Under the pieces are notes generated by a model, which did no database searches, had not been told where the DNA came from, and saw only the letters and a program-made list of their open reading frames with translations. Made by a program: the position numbers and the translations under genes. Below are positions 44,400 to 56,559 of a stretch of 64,000 bases of DNA, in pieces (position 1 is the first letter of the stretch; each line of letters starts with the position of its first letter). The stretch comes from Emydura subglobosa (taxonomy: Eukaryota; Chordata; Testudines; Chelidae): contig ML679956.1 in assembly GCA_007922225.1 (NCBI GenBank), positions 77,389,848-77,453,847 of the forward strand, given 5' to 3'.

Positions 44400-46795
44400 A
44401 TGATTTCTGAGCTGCTGAGGTTGACAATATTAATTTGCAGAGCGCTCCGCAACGTCAGGCCCTGATCTTGGTTGAGGCTTCTCAGTGCTATCATAATAAC
44501 TAATCACAACCAGAGCTGGCAGATGTGAAAAGCCCCTCTGTCAGCAGCTCTGCAGCTCCAGTGCCTCTACCCATCCCGGCTGCGTTGGCATCAGGTGACC
44601 AGTTAATAAAGTCACTGAAGTGCAATCAGAATGTGGCCGTGAGGCTGTACAGTATGTCACTCCTCCGGCAAATGCTTAACTAGGTAAATGAAGAACTGAG
44701 AGGCTCAGAGGGGACTCTGAGGTGATGTGGGGGTGGGGGGCTTGTTTGTTTTTCCTGCGCGCATTTGAGTTTCATTAGCAAACTCTGCTTTAGGGAATTG
44801 CTGGCACTGAAAGATCAGGGCAGGAGTTTGAGGGGAAACTGCCCGCACGATCATATTAAACCAGCATCAGGCCTTCAGCTTCAGTAGCACCAAATTCAGC
44901 CAGGAAGGGAGAGAAAGGAAATATTTACTTTCTAACTTTAGCCAAGAAATTGACTAAGCTCCATCTCCTAATGGAGAAATCTGGTCTGATCCTTTGGACC
45001 GTTCCTATCCTGATGTACTGGAGTTAGGCAAAAGTGTATTCAGAAAATAGTACATTGGCTTCAAATTTGATTTTCAAGCCAGGTTGGAGCCAATTTTTGC
45101 TCTTTAAAAAAACAAAACAAAACAAAAAAAAAACCAACAAACCATATAATAATAATGAAAAGATTTATCCTAAGTTAAATGACTAGTTTTGGGGATTGGA
45201 TTACGGGAGCAAAATTCATAACTGTGAGGGATTTACAGTCCCTTTTGTGGTGATAAAGGCAAAATTGTTCACAATCCTCCCCTTAATGTAAAAAGCCTGT
45301 ATTTTGCTACTGGGCCACGTCTCATGCCACCAAGAGACTGTGCTTTCCTTGGAAGGGTCTGAGCACAAAAGACGGCAGAGATCCAAAAGGAACAGATTTC
45401 AAAGACTTCTGTGGCAAGGGGAGAAAAAAAGCTCTCTCCCATTTGTAAAACGTTCTCCATTACTTTGGTTCTGTGGCTCTAATTTCTTTCCCCTCCCCAG
45501 GAAAAAACAGAAGCTGGATGTGCTGCTAATCTTTAGCAAATGTGCTTTTGGAGGTTTCCCAGCTACAAGACACGATGGCGGGGCATGGGCTCCTAAAAAC
45601 AAATGGCTCATTAAGGTGCATCAATTAGCAGTGTGCAAATGGGCATTTGAGCTGCTTCTGAGAACACTTTCAGCAAACGTCCATCCCAGGGCTCTGCTTC
45701 CACAGACCTCTTATGCCATGAGCATGACTCCGTGCATCCATGATGGGCCCGTTGAATGGATCCCTTGGCAGGGAAAAAGTAGGGCTAGGTGAAACTTTTT
45801 GGTCAACTAGTTTATTCACTGAAAAATGAAGTCTGGGGGCAATAAAAACTCTTGGAGATTTCAGATTGGAAATGTAACAAAATGGAAAATGTCACTCGTG
45901 GTTTGATCGGAAACACATTTCCCCTCCTCCCCCCAGATTTTTTTGGTTCGGCCACTGAACCAAAAGAATCGATGATTTGCTGTAGTTAGGCTTCAGTGTG
46001 GGCTAGCCATCTCAGTACAGGAACGCTGGGTACATGCATGGGTTGCCTGCACACACCAGGGTGTGTGTCACCGCACCTTCACTATTATTGCTATGTGAGC
46101 TAGCTAGAGAAAATTTGCACAGGTGTGCCTGCCTGTGCTACATTACACCACATTTGCAGTGCGACTGTACCCCCGTGTGTCTCTTTGTCTCCCTCTAGTA
46201 GCTGGATGCCTCTGGAGAAGTTGGAGTCTGCTATTGACATGGCAATAGCGGAGGTGGCCAGTTAGGTCAAGGAGTAGCGAGCTGTGATTTTTCTAGTCAG
46301 AGATTCTCGGCTCGCTCCTTGTGCTTGATCTGACTAGAGATGTCATTGCACCTGCAATCTCAGGACTTTAATCCAAGGCAAGAGAGCTACCTCCTAGCAT
46401 GGTACATCCCTAACAGGCTGCTACTTTCACAGAGAAGCATGCCAGCTGCTTCAAAGCCAATTCAGGTCAGTAGGGACCAAAGGCTGCTGCTGTTTAGTGA
46501 CTTGAGTTTGGTCAATGTGACTCCAGTTCCTAGTGGAAAAGCATCCCCATCAACTAAACACAATTACAGCTGGCAAACCTCAGCACCTCTATTGTCAGTT
46601 TGAGCAGGGAAGCCACGCAGGGCCATTGAGTCAGAATGATCAGCTCAACTCCAAGGCAGGACTGTAGGAATCAGAGCTTGGGAAATGGAGCAGGAGAGGG
46701 AGGTTGGTGGATGCCTAAACAGATCGGGGGACTATTCCAAATGTAAGTTTCTAAGGATGGATCAGTATTGAACCAGCAAATCCAAGTACAATGTC
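44400..46795. other. No gene; AT-rich TTTC/GAAA tract at 45790-45970
   Basis: A 162-codon open frame at 45304-45792 has no recognisable motif. The sequence around it looks non-coding. CAAAACAAAA words occur near 45110-45130. Confidence 0.4.
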
Positions 46796-46915
46796 TTGTA
46801 ATAAGCACCCATTCAGCAAGACACTTAAGCATGTGCTTAACTTTGCCAAACCTTGTAACCAGTAACAGGTAAGTAACAGGCAAGTAACTTGCCGTACCAG
46901 TAACAGGTAAGCTAG
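46796..46915. repeat. Fragment of the AAGCATGTGCTTAACTTT palindromic family with small tandem repeat
   Basis: AAGACACTTAAGCATGTGCT marks the palindromic family. CCAGTAACAGGTAAG then recurs with variations at about 46858-46912. Confidence 0.5.
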
Positions 46916-47090
46916 AAGGAAATAATGTCACAAAATGGCAAGACAGCAGCTGCAGTTACCAGCTTAAACAAGGTTTGGTCATTGAAAATCTACAACGGAA
47001 AGACCAGACTTTGAATCGTCAACTCAAACATTAGACCCATCTTAGCTAGGCTTGTATGCAGCGTTGTTGTAGACATGTTAACCCCAGGCT

Positions 47091-47285
47091 ATTAGAGAGA
47101 CAAGGTGGATGAGGTAATACCGTTTATTGGACCAACTTCTGTTGGTGGGAGATACAAGCTTTCATGCGTACACAGAGCTGAGGAAGACCTGAAGAAGAGC
47201 TCTGTGGCAGTTCAGAGTCTTGTCTCTCATCAACAGAGGCTGGTCCAGTGAAAGATATTACTTCGCCCACCTTGTCTCTCTTAAC
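47091..47285. ncRNA. Head-to-head repeat arms with hammerhead-like core halves
   Basis: Arms 47091-47179 and 47198-47285 are inverted copies of one repeat: GAGAGACAAGGTGG, then TATTGGACCAACTTCTGTTG, then CACAGAGCT. On the plus strand CTGAAGA (47189-47195) matches CUGANGA. It is followed by a GAGCT/AGTTC helix with one mismatch and then AGAG where GAAA is expected, with GTC at 47222-47224. On the minus strand the left arm keeps GAAAGCTTGT but has lost CUGANGA. Neither strand has an intact core. The repeat is one I associate with Penelope-type retroelements in sauropsids, which is inference. Confidence 0.45.
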
Positions 47286-47433
47286 TAGACTTGGCAGAAT
47301 TCTATTTTTCTTTTCTTTTTTACAATTTTGATGGATAACAGCGATATTTATTTTCAAGCTTTTTTTTCTCAGTTTTTTCAATTTCAATTATGGGGAAGTC
47401 AGACAATAGGGATTCCAAAATAATTATTGAATG

Positions 47434-47831
47434 AATCATAGAATATTAGGGTGGGAAGGAACCTCAGGAGGTATCTAGTCCAACCCCCTGCTCAAAGCAG
47501 GACTAACCTCAGCTAAATCATCCCAGCCGGGGCTTTGTCAAGTCAAGCCTTAAAAACCTCTAAGGATGGAGATTCCACCACCTCCCTAGGTAACCCATTC
47601 CAGTGCTTCACCACCCTCCTAGGCAAAAACTTTTTCCTAATATCCAACCTAGACCTCCTCCACTGCAACTTGAGACATTGCTCCTAGTTCTGTCATCTAC
47701 TACCACTGAGAACAGCCTAGCTCCATCTTCCCTGGAACCCCCTTTTAGGTAGCTGAAGGCTGCTATCAAATCCCCCCCTCACTCTTCTCTTCTGCAGACT
47801 AAACAAGCCTAGTTCCCTCAGCCTCTCCTTT
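47434..47831 (-). mobile_element. CR1 LINE 3' end, minus strand
   Basis: The left edge AATCATAGAATATTAGGGTG and GGAACCTCAGGAGGTATC mark the CR1 3' end. It reads back through the TGGAATGGGTTACCTAGG region to the complement of the LREL segment. It is about 400 bp, and small indels break the reading frame. Confidence 0.95.
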
Positions 47832-48135
47832 ACTTCTACTGCCTCTGGTCATGTATGCAGCCAGACTGTTACTCCCCCTGGATAGAAAGTGATCTCGCAT
47901 CCAGTAGTCTCTTTTAACAGTGTCCCCTCAGGGCTTTTCACAGAGCTATTGGAGAGTTGGTATTCAACAAATAACAATATGACTTGCTGGCTAAGTATAT
48001 AATGATTCCATCTAATGGCTGGACTAAAGAGGGAATAAAAGCTTACTAGTAAATGCAGTTACTCCTTTAGCTCAAATGGTAGCAAACTGAGGGGTTTGAT
48101 TTTAGTTGAAGGTCCTAGGTACAATACCTGCTCAT
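47832..48135. other. No recognised feature
   Basis: No exon or repeat supported. Confidence 0.4.
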
Positions 48136-48398
48136 GGCTAGGTCTGCACTACCACCTATGTTGGAAAGAGATGTTGCACTGGGGGGATGAATATGCCACC
48201 CCCCGACATAAGCATTCGTGTGCACAGTGCCACGGTGGGAGAGCTTCTCCCACCGACAGAGCTTGCGCTGCTCGCCGAGGTGGGTTTTTTACACCAACAG
48301 GAGCGCTCTCTCCTGTTGGCACATAGCGTGTCTTCCCCAGACGCACTGCAGCGGTGCAGCTGTATCGGTACAGCGCTGGATGCGTAGACATACACAGC
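48136..48398. mobile_element. Short DNA transposon with two perfect internal hairpins
   Basis: The ends are GGCTAGGTCTGCACTACC and GATGCGTAGACATACACAGC, an imperfect inverted pair. Inside, 48234-48242 and 48246-48254 pair perfectly (GGTGGGAGA) around a 3-base loop. Positions 48294-48303 and 48310-48319 pair perfectly (CCAACAGGAG) around a 6-base loop. It has no transposase frame. Confidence 0.75.
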
Positions 48399-48639
48399 AA
48401 CCCTAGTAAGCATGCCCTGATTATAGACCCTTTAATACGAACAATCACAAGCTCCGAGGCGTATCATCAGCTGTTCAGTCTATGGCAGCTTAACAATGTA
48501 TTACGCTAGTGCTTGGTTAGCATGAAGAACCATATACCCCATTACACGTGGCACTAATGCAAGTGTAGCAAACATCACAGTGGCATAAGGGGTAAGTCAT
48601 ATCATTAAAGAAAAACAGGAGAATGGTAACCAAGAGGCA
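48399..48639. other. No recognised feature
   Basis: Short unclassified spacer. Confidence 0.35.
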
Positions 48640-48780
48640 GTGTGGTCCAGTGGTTAGGACAGGAGACGTCAACTCAAGTGACTTGTGACCTCATGTTGGT
48701 TATTTCACTTGGCTGTGTGACTTTGGGCAAGTGATCTGAGTCCATTGCCATTCTGAGATTGCCTATTTAGCAAGGCAGAG
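48640..48780 (+). mobile_element. MIR-like SINE head
   Basis: GCAGTGTGGTCCAGTGGTTA and GACTTTGGGCAAGTGATCTG are the tRNA-like head and core, with a short insertion between them. Confidence 0.65.
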
Positions 48781-49859
48781 ATCGCTCTAAGCTTCGGCTG
48801 GCAGCATTATCTGATGCTGCCCTGTCACTGCTCCTCCCCGACCCCATCTTCAAGGCCATCGCTTGAGTTCCGCTGGATAATTTAATGCACAAGGGGGAAA
48901 ACATCCTGTGGGTTGTATGAGAGACCTGAGATCCTGGCCGAGTCTTGTGATTTCTATTCCATTGTCCCCATGAGGAGGAGGCATCCTGGCAAAATTCTTT
49001 GCTACTTAAAAATCACCATTTAAAAAAAAATGCAAGTGAAAGAGAGGGAGGTGGGAGAAATTTATTTAGAGACATTCCACACATGCGGGTAAACTTTCCA
49101 CCTAATTCCTTCTACTGCCTCTTCTCACACAAGCTGGAAGCCACTGTCATACAGCTACGACTTGAATCCAGCGCCAGGGAGCCAAAACCAGAACCAGCTC
49201 CCATATTTATTATCTTCCCAAGCATCTTGGGCCTTGCACAACCATTGGCTGCCGCTGCTGTCTCACTATTAAAAACATGCTGGCGTCTGTTCTGACCTGG
49301 CTGCAGAGAGGGACAATTTCTCTTTTAGTATTGAGGCACCTTCCTGTTACCAGAGAAAAACTCAACGTGACATCGAGACAGAGTGCAGCTCTGTCTTTTG
49401 AGCTGATTCGATCGAACCTCAGGAGGTTCCAAAATAAATCAAGGCCTCGAAGGTTTATGAACTGTGTCCCCTTCACAAGGAAACCTTTTTTTTTTTCTTT
49501 TTTCTCGTGTATATCAACAAGACTCAGAGCCTGATGTGTGCTGCAGAGAATAACCTCCTTCACCCTTTCATAATTACCGAGCGGCTTTTTGGAGATCTTT
49601 GTATAGAAAAAAACACAGAAAAAAACCTTTCTACAGACAGCTGTTCTGTCTACATTCTGTGCTTGTGTCCAGAACAGCAGAGCACCAGAAGGGTCAGAAG
49701 AAGCATATAATAATGTGGTTAGCTACATTAAAGGAATGCCATGTGTCATGAAATCTTGGAAGACCAGGCTCCTGTGTTCGGTGATGGAAGGGGAAATACC
49801 CGCAGGTAGGGCATGCCATAATTTGGGGAAAGACACAAAGGGATCACAAAGGACTGGGA
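48781..49859. other. No recognised feature
   Basis: No exon or repeat family recognised. A T run lies at about 49487-49496. Confidence 0.4.
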
Positions 49860-50155
49860 AGAGAATAGATGGTCTTGTGGGTAAAGCACTACTGTGGTAT
49901 TCTAGAGCTCAGGGTCGATTCCTGGCTCAGCCACAGACTTCTTTTGTGATCTTGGGCAAATCACTTAATCGTTATGTGCCTTGATTCCCCCCCCTGTGCA
50001 ATGGGACTAGTAATGTTCGCTATTGTCTATGTAGTCTGCAAGCTATTCCAGTAGGGACTGTCTATTATGAAGTGTTTGACCAGCACCTAGCACAATGGGT
50101 CCCTGATCTCAGTTGGGCATCATGTGCTACTCAAAAATAACTAATAATAAACTCC
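49860..50155 (+). mobile_element. MIR-like CORE SINE, nearly full length
   Basis: Head (GTCTTGTGGGTAAAGCACTA), core (GTGATCTTGGGCAAATCAC), a C-run, then the tail with CAGTAGGGACTGTCTATTATG and CAGCACCTAGCACAATGGG, ending ACTAATAATAA. Confidence 0.85.
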
Positions 50156-50892
50156 TTGAGTTCAATTTGCGGGATTACTCATACCCTACGGTGGGAGAAT
50201 AGGGCCAGTTAGGAGGAAGAAAAAGGTCTCTCCGGCTAGTCCAAATGTGTGAGCGTGATGTTTTCCCACTGAATCCAGAATTCAGACCGAGGAAAGGGGG
50301 GGAAACCCAGAGCTAAACAGGATGGAAACCTGAACTCTTTTAAGGGGACAAATATCACCTTTCCCACATACACTGCAAAATACGTCTTTTTAATTTCCTG
50401 CAATTTAATTAAGAGAGGAATTTGCGTTCGTTACGACTTTATCTTCTCTGAAGCCCTTTATGTGACCCAGTCAAAGAGAGTGAATGAAGGGTCTGTAGTA
50501 CTCCGTCGCATTCCAAAATAACCTTTATTTCAGCAGCATCGCCACATATTTCTAAACAAACAGCTGAAGCTGCATCTTTCTTTTTCCATCTGAGGCTCCC
50601 TCCAGACTGCAGTTGATCCTTGAATTCCTCTCCTGCTTATGAATGGGGAGCTAATCTACATAGCACAGCTAATTAGTTCCTGGTCCCATATCCAGCGTGC
50701 GCCATTTCATAGATAATGCCTGATTATTCATTGATTTAAAAAAACAAAACAAAACAGGAACAACCAGGGACATTGAAAGTCTCTGTTTATGATCAAAACT
50801 TGATAGAAATTAAGATGAGAATTCGCATGACTATTTAGTTCATGAGAGTGGCTGATCTATTGGTATTGTCTCAAAAGCCTGTGTGGAGAAGA
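50156..50892. other. No recognised feature; possible conserved non-coding DNA
   Basis: The stretch at 50390-50700 is not repeat-like. No exon is supported. Confidence 0.35.
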
Positions 50893-51120
50893 AAGGTGGT
50901 CCAGTGATTAGTGTGCTGTTTTGGGTGACCTGGGCTCAATTCCTGTTTTTCTCACAGATATCTTTTGTGAGCTTTAGAAAGTCACTTATTCTCTTTGTGC
51001 CTCGATTCTCCCTCTCTAAAATGGGGTTAAAAGCAATTCCCAACTTCACAGGGGTGTCGTGAAGATAAACACCGTGAAATTGTGAGGTGCTCAGACACTA
51101 CAGTAATACGGCCAGGCCAG
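50893..51120 (+). mobile_element. MIR-like SINE, head, core and middle
   Basis: GGTGGTCCAGTGATTAGTGTG, CCTGGGCTCAATTCCTG, TTCTCTTTGTGCCTCGATTC and GTGTCGTGAAGATAAACACC are in the order of the SINE. The tail is GTGAGGTGCTCAGACACTAC. Confidence 0.8.
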
Positions 51121-51207
51121 GGGACAGCAATTCTGGGCCGCAGGGCAGAACAGCCAATGGCCTCCCATGAAAGGGAAGTCTGAGGAGGCTTCCGCCAGAA
51201 GTTTTTA

Positions 51208-51382
51208 CTTATTCATTATGTGCCAGGCAGGTTCCCGGGCGGCAGAGGCGGCAGTATCTGCTACTCAGCTTCCTGGGTCCCTTGGATTCCCCAGGGAGAT
51301 GACTCATGAACTCAGGATGCTGAGTAGCAGATATCACCGCCTTGGCCTGCCCGGGAACCTGTGTGGTGCATAATAAATAAGC
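51208..51382. repeat. Strong inverted repeat, ~63-bp arms
   Basis: Arms 51208-51269 and 51319-51382 pair with two perfect blocks: CAGGTTCCCGGGC and ATCTGCTACTCAGC. A 49-base loop (51270-51318) separates them. No coding frame is involved. The arms end in A/T-rich words (CTTATTCATTATG and CATAATAAATAAG). Confidence 0.85.
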
Positions 51383-51472
51383 TGGGCTCAGGGGAGGGGC
51401 AGAGAGTGTGAGTGGTCGGAGCCTCAGAGGAAAGGGGGGATGTGGAGGAGAGGAGAATATGTATCCATCCTT

Positions 51473-51597
51473 TAGGGTGACCAGATAGCAAGTGAAAACA
51501 ATCAGGACCAGGGATGGGGGGGCAATGGGCGCCTATATAAGAAAAAGCTCCAAAAATTGGGATTGTCGCTATAAAATCGGGACATCTGGTCACCCCA
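51473..51597. mobile_element. 125-bp MITE with TAGGGTGACCAGAT ends (copy 3)
   Basis: The ends are TAGGGTGACCAGATAGC and GACATCTGGTCACCCCA. The middle is GGGCGCCTATATAAG. It has the same orientation as the copy at 14784. Confidence 0.88.
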
Positions 51598-52654
51598 CTA
51601 TCCTCCATCCAGCCGGGCCCTTTTAAATCGCCAGGCAATTGCCTCCATTGCCCCCCACTGCTGGCGGGCCTGAATATGGCCAGATAAATGCTTCCGATTG
51701 ACCACGAACAGGAGAGATCTTTGCTGTCAGCTTATTGCACCTGGAACTGTAATCTCATTCTATGGCACAGACCTTAGCTTAATCAATATTCAGATGGGAG
51801 ACCTCCGAGTTCAAAGCAGTGATGGTGGTTTAGGTTCCCTTATACTATATCTCTGCCTGTGGTAGTTGGGTTTTTCAGCAGGTGGCACTGTTCTCTCTGA
51901 CTCAGAGCAAAGCCTTGGCTCCAGCTCCCTGCTGCTGGAGGTGCTGACTTTCAGAAGAAATATTGAAACCAAAATCCAGAAGCCCAACGCTCATTATAGA
52001 GTTCATGGCACGTTCTTGCCAAAGGAAGGGTATATACTCCAGAACCTTGGGCAAATTCCAGTTTGGGGGGATTACATTCGGGTTCCACTCATCCCCCTCT
52101 CGCTTTATTTAGATATAAAACCTTTCTTTACATTTAAGCACCCTTCTTTACTTCAAAACCTAAGCTATTGTGTTAAACAACTGATGCACTCCTCCCCAGA
52201 TATAGCTGCATTTCAGCTGTTGCTAAAAATGTTCCTGTGTCATATACAGCATTGATGGAAAGTTTGATTGAAATCAAAGGGGATGAAAGTGTTATTTACA
52301 CACATTATATGTTAGTGTTATGTAAGTATAATAATAGCAACAACAATTACTACAACAACAACAGGTTCTGAAGTCCTTCCTCAGATTTTATTAATCTTTA
52401 TTTAGGCAAAACGTCCATTGAAGTCAATGGGAGTTTCGTCTGAGTAATGATTAAATACAAACCAATGGGCCAAACTGTGTTCAAAGGCCTTGGCCCTGCA
52501 GTTGACGCCATGTGGACACAGTAATCTGCCCAAGCATAAGTTGCAGGTCTGAGACCTGAATTACACCAGTGCAGTCTGACTGGTTTGGAGAAGCCCCTAA
52601 AACTTCAGCTGCTTATCCAAAGTTTATTTGAATTATTACTGATGCGGCGGTGAG
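51598..52654. other. No gene; small CATTGAAGTCAATG palindrome
   Basis: The perfect palindrome CATTGAAGTCAATG lies at about 52417-52430, between short complementary arms. CAA repeats lie at about 52338-52364. Confidence 0.4.
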
Positions 52655-53045
52655 CTTAAATACAAAAAGGAAGCTTACAGGAAGTGGAGGCTTGGTCAGA
52701 TGACTAGGGAGGAGTATAAAAACGGCTCGAGCACGCAGGAGTGAAATCAGGAAGGACAAAGCACAATTGGAGTTGCAGCGGGCAAGGGCCGTGAAGGGGA
52801 ACAAGAAGGGTTTCTACACGTACGTTAGCAATGAGAAGATCAGGGAGAGTGTGGGCCCCTTACAGAGGAGGAAACCTAGTGGCAGATGATGTGGAGAAAG
52901 CTGAAGTACTCACTGCTTTTTTTTTTTTGCCTCTGTCTTCACAGACAAGGTCAGCTCCCAGACTACTGCACTGGGCAGCACAGAATGGGGATGCGGTGAG
53001 CAGCGCTCAGGGTATTAGCACAGTCTCTCCCTTTCACCCAGATGA
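52655..53045 (+). mobile_element. CR1 LINE internal fragment (ORF2, between endonuclease and reverse transcriptase)
   Basis: Frames read [31 protein letters not shown] and [15 protein letters not shown], then SVFTDKVSSQTTALG, as in the linker of CR1 ORF2. A T run at 52918-52928 expands and shifts the frame. Unlike the other CR1 copies it lacks the 3' end, so it is an internal piece. Confidence 0.8.
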
Positions 53046-54138
53046 CCTCCCCAGTAGCAGCAGCAATTCAAACACACTTGTCTGTCTTTGGCCCTGGGGC
53101 TCTTTCCTCTGTATTTAAAGCTTAGGAAATCAAAAGAGCTGTATGTGTCTGCATGCACACAGCATGGGCTGCGTCCATGAACCATGTGCCTGCCCACGCA
53201 GCAACCGGTGAATCGAACCCTGCACTCGGTTTTAACACAGGCCTGGATGCTTTCAAGACATTCCAGAAATACTTAAGAGAGGGGAACAGGGCCTGTTGTC
53301 TGAAGCAACAGCGGGGCCAGCTTGACCTTTCAGTTTGGGTAAACTATCTCCTTACTCTGTGGTTACAGCCAGCAGAGTGGCTCTCTTAAAACTGCGTCAC
53401 ATAAAGGTGAATTAGATAGCGTTTTACCTGTCCAGCGTTGAGCTCCAAATACAGCTGTCTCAGACCTGACTGGGGGTTTGGTTTATAGTGCAGCGGGGAG
53501 GGTGTCGTGTGAACCTTTTCTTGCATTTCATGTCGTATGGGTATGCATCCCCGAGAAGGGTGTGCACACATATTCTATAGTGCACTGGTGTATCTCCGGA
53601 CTGTCGTCAGCTATCCTGTAACAATCATAATCATCTCAGCTGCTCCAGTGGGGCTGAAATGGCTGTTGGCCTGTTCTCAGTTCTGGCAGCCTCCTTGGTG
53701 ATGCTTGTGATGCAAACCAGACCGGTCATTGCTCCACATCTGTCTTCCCTGGGCTCCACTCCTGGTATGACCCCAATGCCTGGGTGGGATATAGGAGCAA
53801 AGTAAGGGGCAGAACCCCATCCCTAAGGTACAAAGTTCCTGTACCTTCCTCTGATTAGCTGGTGCTGGCCACTGCCAGAGACAGGGCACTGGATTAATTG
53901 AACCATGCATTTTATCCACTATGGTAATTTCCTCGGCTCAGCTGTGATCAGATCTAGATTTTGCTAGGTAGTTGACAGCCGCGGTTAAAACTCTGGCTCA
54001 TTTGCCTCATTGATCTCAGTGTAATGATGTGCATGACAGTAGCATCTACCTCCTCCAGTCAAGAACAGGCCCCCTTTGCATTGGGTGCTGTACATCTACA
54101 CTGCAATTGGAAGCTGTGATTGCAGAATGTGCAGACAT
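53046..54138. other. No recognised feature
   Basis: No exon or repeat supported. Confidence 0.4.
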
Positions 54139-54470
54139 AGGATCATAGAAGAGGAGGGTTGGAAGGACCTCAGGAGGTATCTAGTCCCACCCCCTGCTCA
54201 AAGCAGGACCAACCCTAACTAAATCATCCCAGCCAGGGTTTTGTCAAGCCTGGCCTTAAAAACCTCTAAGGATGGAGATTCCACCACCTCCCTAGGTAAC
54301 CCATTCCAGTGCTTCACCACCCTCCTAGGGAAAAACATTTTCCTGATGTCCAACCTAGACCTCCCCCACTGCAACTTGAGCCCATTGCTCCTAGTTCTGT
54401 CATCTGCCACCACTGAGAACAGCCTAGCTCCATCCTCCCTGGAACCCCCTTCAGGTAGTTGAAGGCTGCG
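54139..54470 (-). mobile_element. CR1 LINE 3' end, minus strand
   Basis: The left edge is GATCATAGAAGAGGAGGGTTG. The minus-strand frame 54494-54219 encodes [29 protein letters not shown] and [17 protein letters not shown] without a stop. This is the best-preserved CR1 C-terminus here. Confidence 0.96.
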
Positions 54471-54689
54471 AGATCTAGCGAGATCAAAGCTCACTCAAGT
54501 AGCAACAACTGCAATGAAACCATAGCAGCATGGGCGGCGGCCACTCAAATATTACCCAGCATCCTAGGCAGGCGAGGCTGGCTGGGCAGCGACCTGTGCT
54601 GCGACAGTTTCACTGTGATTGTTCGCTGGATTAAAACTTGCTGGGGCATACCCACATTTGCCGCAACCACACCTCCCCATTGCAGTTTA

Positions 54690-54830
54690 GTCACACCCTA
54701 TGTGAGAGCCTCTGCCCCCAAGACCTTAGAATCTAAATAGGCAAGACGTATAGAGGATGGGAGGGGAAACTGAGGCACAAAGAGGTCATCCGTCCCCTGT
54801 CCACTTCAGCCCACTACCAACTCTATGGGT
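54690..54830 (-). mobile_element. MIR-like SINE, minus strand
   Basis: AAGACCTTAGAATCTAAATAGG and GGGGAAACTGAGGCACAAAG with AGGTCATCC are the complement of the core. Confidence 0.6.
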
Positions 54831-56559
54831 AGGAGAGGGAGGCACTTTGGCACCTCTCATTTCTACACAGCCCCAATATTCCACCTGTGCAAATAACAGC
54901 CTTGAACGACGGGCCTAAGGAGACAAGTTAAAAATGGAGCGTGCCGTTTTATTTCTGCACCTCTGTATTCCAGGTGGCAATTAAACCCACTGTGGTGACT
55001 TTCCAAAATAACCCTTGCTTGATTAAATAAACCAGCCGGCTACGGATGGCTGTTTGTTTTAGTTTGTGCAACCCTAAAATCCAATAAACACCTCGGACAT
55101 GAAAAGAAAACACGGGGAACAACGAGGGCAGAGAAAACTGCCCCATTGATTGGGATTTTAAATAGATCTGCATGGAACCGAGTGGCTACCCAGTGTTCCC
55201 AGCGCATTCCAGTTTTAGCATGAATTCACAGAGTTCTCCTGTGTGATCATCCACCGCAGCTGGCAGGGATGTGCACCCACTCCTTTTCAGAGCCAGTAAT
55301 GCCTGTGGTCTGCGTGGGCGCTGACAGCGCCCTCAAGAGAACGTCACATTTGCATTTCTCCGACAAAATAAAAAGGCACTGATCTGGGGCACCGAAATGG
55401 AGCCTGCCAACCGCTTTTCATTCTGCTCTCGTGGCCATTGTTGGTGAAGAGAGATTTCCTGCTGAAAAGTGATATACTGGGGACACTGGCCCCAATTGTG
55501 GAGGCTGAGAACTTGGAAACCTGGCCCTCGAGCAATCTCAGTCCAACAGGGCCAAGCACCGAGGGAACTGCCTTGGCTATGTGACAAGTGCCCAGGCCAG
55601 GGCAATTGAGTTGTAGCCCCAGTCTTCAGGGAGATTGCACAGGACTATGGCTCGGTTTTTTGTACTTATTCCCCCCCCTGTCCAACCAACCTCTCGCTGC
55701 AGATCCTGCCAGCCAGATGGGGGAGCTGCTTAACCTGCGGACGGTCGCCTTTCTCGCTCCCAGGAACTCTGCCGGCAACTCCCTGGAAAGCGTGACTGCA
55801 GTTGTTTGAGTTCAGCTGAGACTGGTGAACACCCGTGATGGGACTGACGGAAGCAGAGGAACGACTGGCGGGGCGCAGTAGTCCCACGCCACTTGCTAGA
55901 TCAGGGCAGATGATGGGCAACTGCCCCCTTTCTCTGGTGCTTCCTGTCTGCTTTCTGCTCCTCTGTTGCCCATTCTCCACACCCAGTTGGTTGTCTCTTT
56001 TCCACCCTTCCCCAGCTTTGCTGGCTCTCCTTTTACTGTGCACATTCCATCATCTCTTCACTGCCCACCGGGGCCCCTCCTAGCACTTTCCCACTAGGCT
56101 AATCCTCAGCCTTGTGAACTGAAAGTCACACAGTGTTAGTAAATGCCACAGACCTTCGGCGGCCCAGCTTAGCCAAGAGGATCAGAGCCCAGCTGGGTCC
56201 TAAAAAAAGGGAGAATTTATTAACACTGAAAAGTCCCACTGTTCTGTATCCTTTTCTAAGATCCACATGGAAGCAGCAGGAATAGCCACTGGAGGAAGAA
56301 ACTCCTGAGAAAATTCTCCAGCAACCCCTTCTGGTAAAAGTTTGCAATGCTACTGCCTGACGTTGGCAAACGGATGATGCATCCAGTACAACTTAGCTGA
56401 AGACAGTTGCTTTGAGGCAGGATGGGGGTAGTGTAGAGGGGAAAATAGACAGAAGCCAGTTCCGTGCCATGTTTAAAAAAAAAAATCTGTTTTATTTCTT
56501 CTATCCATCTGCTTCTCTGGCCCCCATTACCATTGTATCTGAGCGCCTCACAATCTTTA
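54831..56559. other. No recognised feature
   Basis: Open frames at 55333-56083 overlap on both strands and have no recognised domain. No exon is supported. Confidence 0.4.

Noticed and set aside
45304..45792. 162-codon open frame on the plus strand
   Set aside because: No recognised domain, no flanking splice or promoter signal, and low-complexity composition.
55835..56083. Hydrophobic open frame with Leu/Cys-rich stretch, possible signal peptide
   Set aside because: The hydrophobic run is mid-frame, lacks a nearby start with good context, and there are equally long frames on the other strand.
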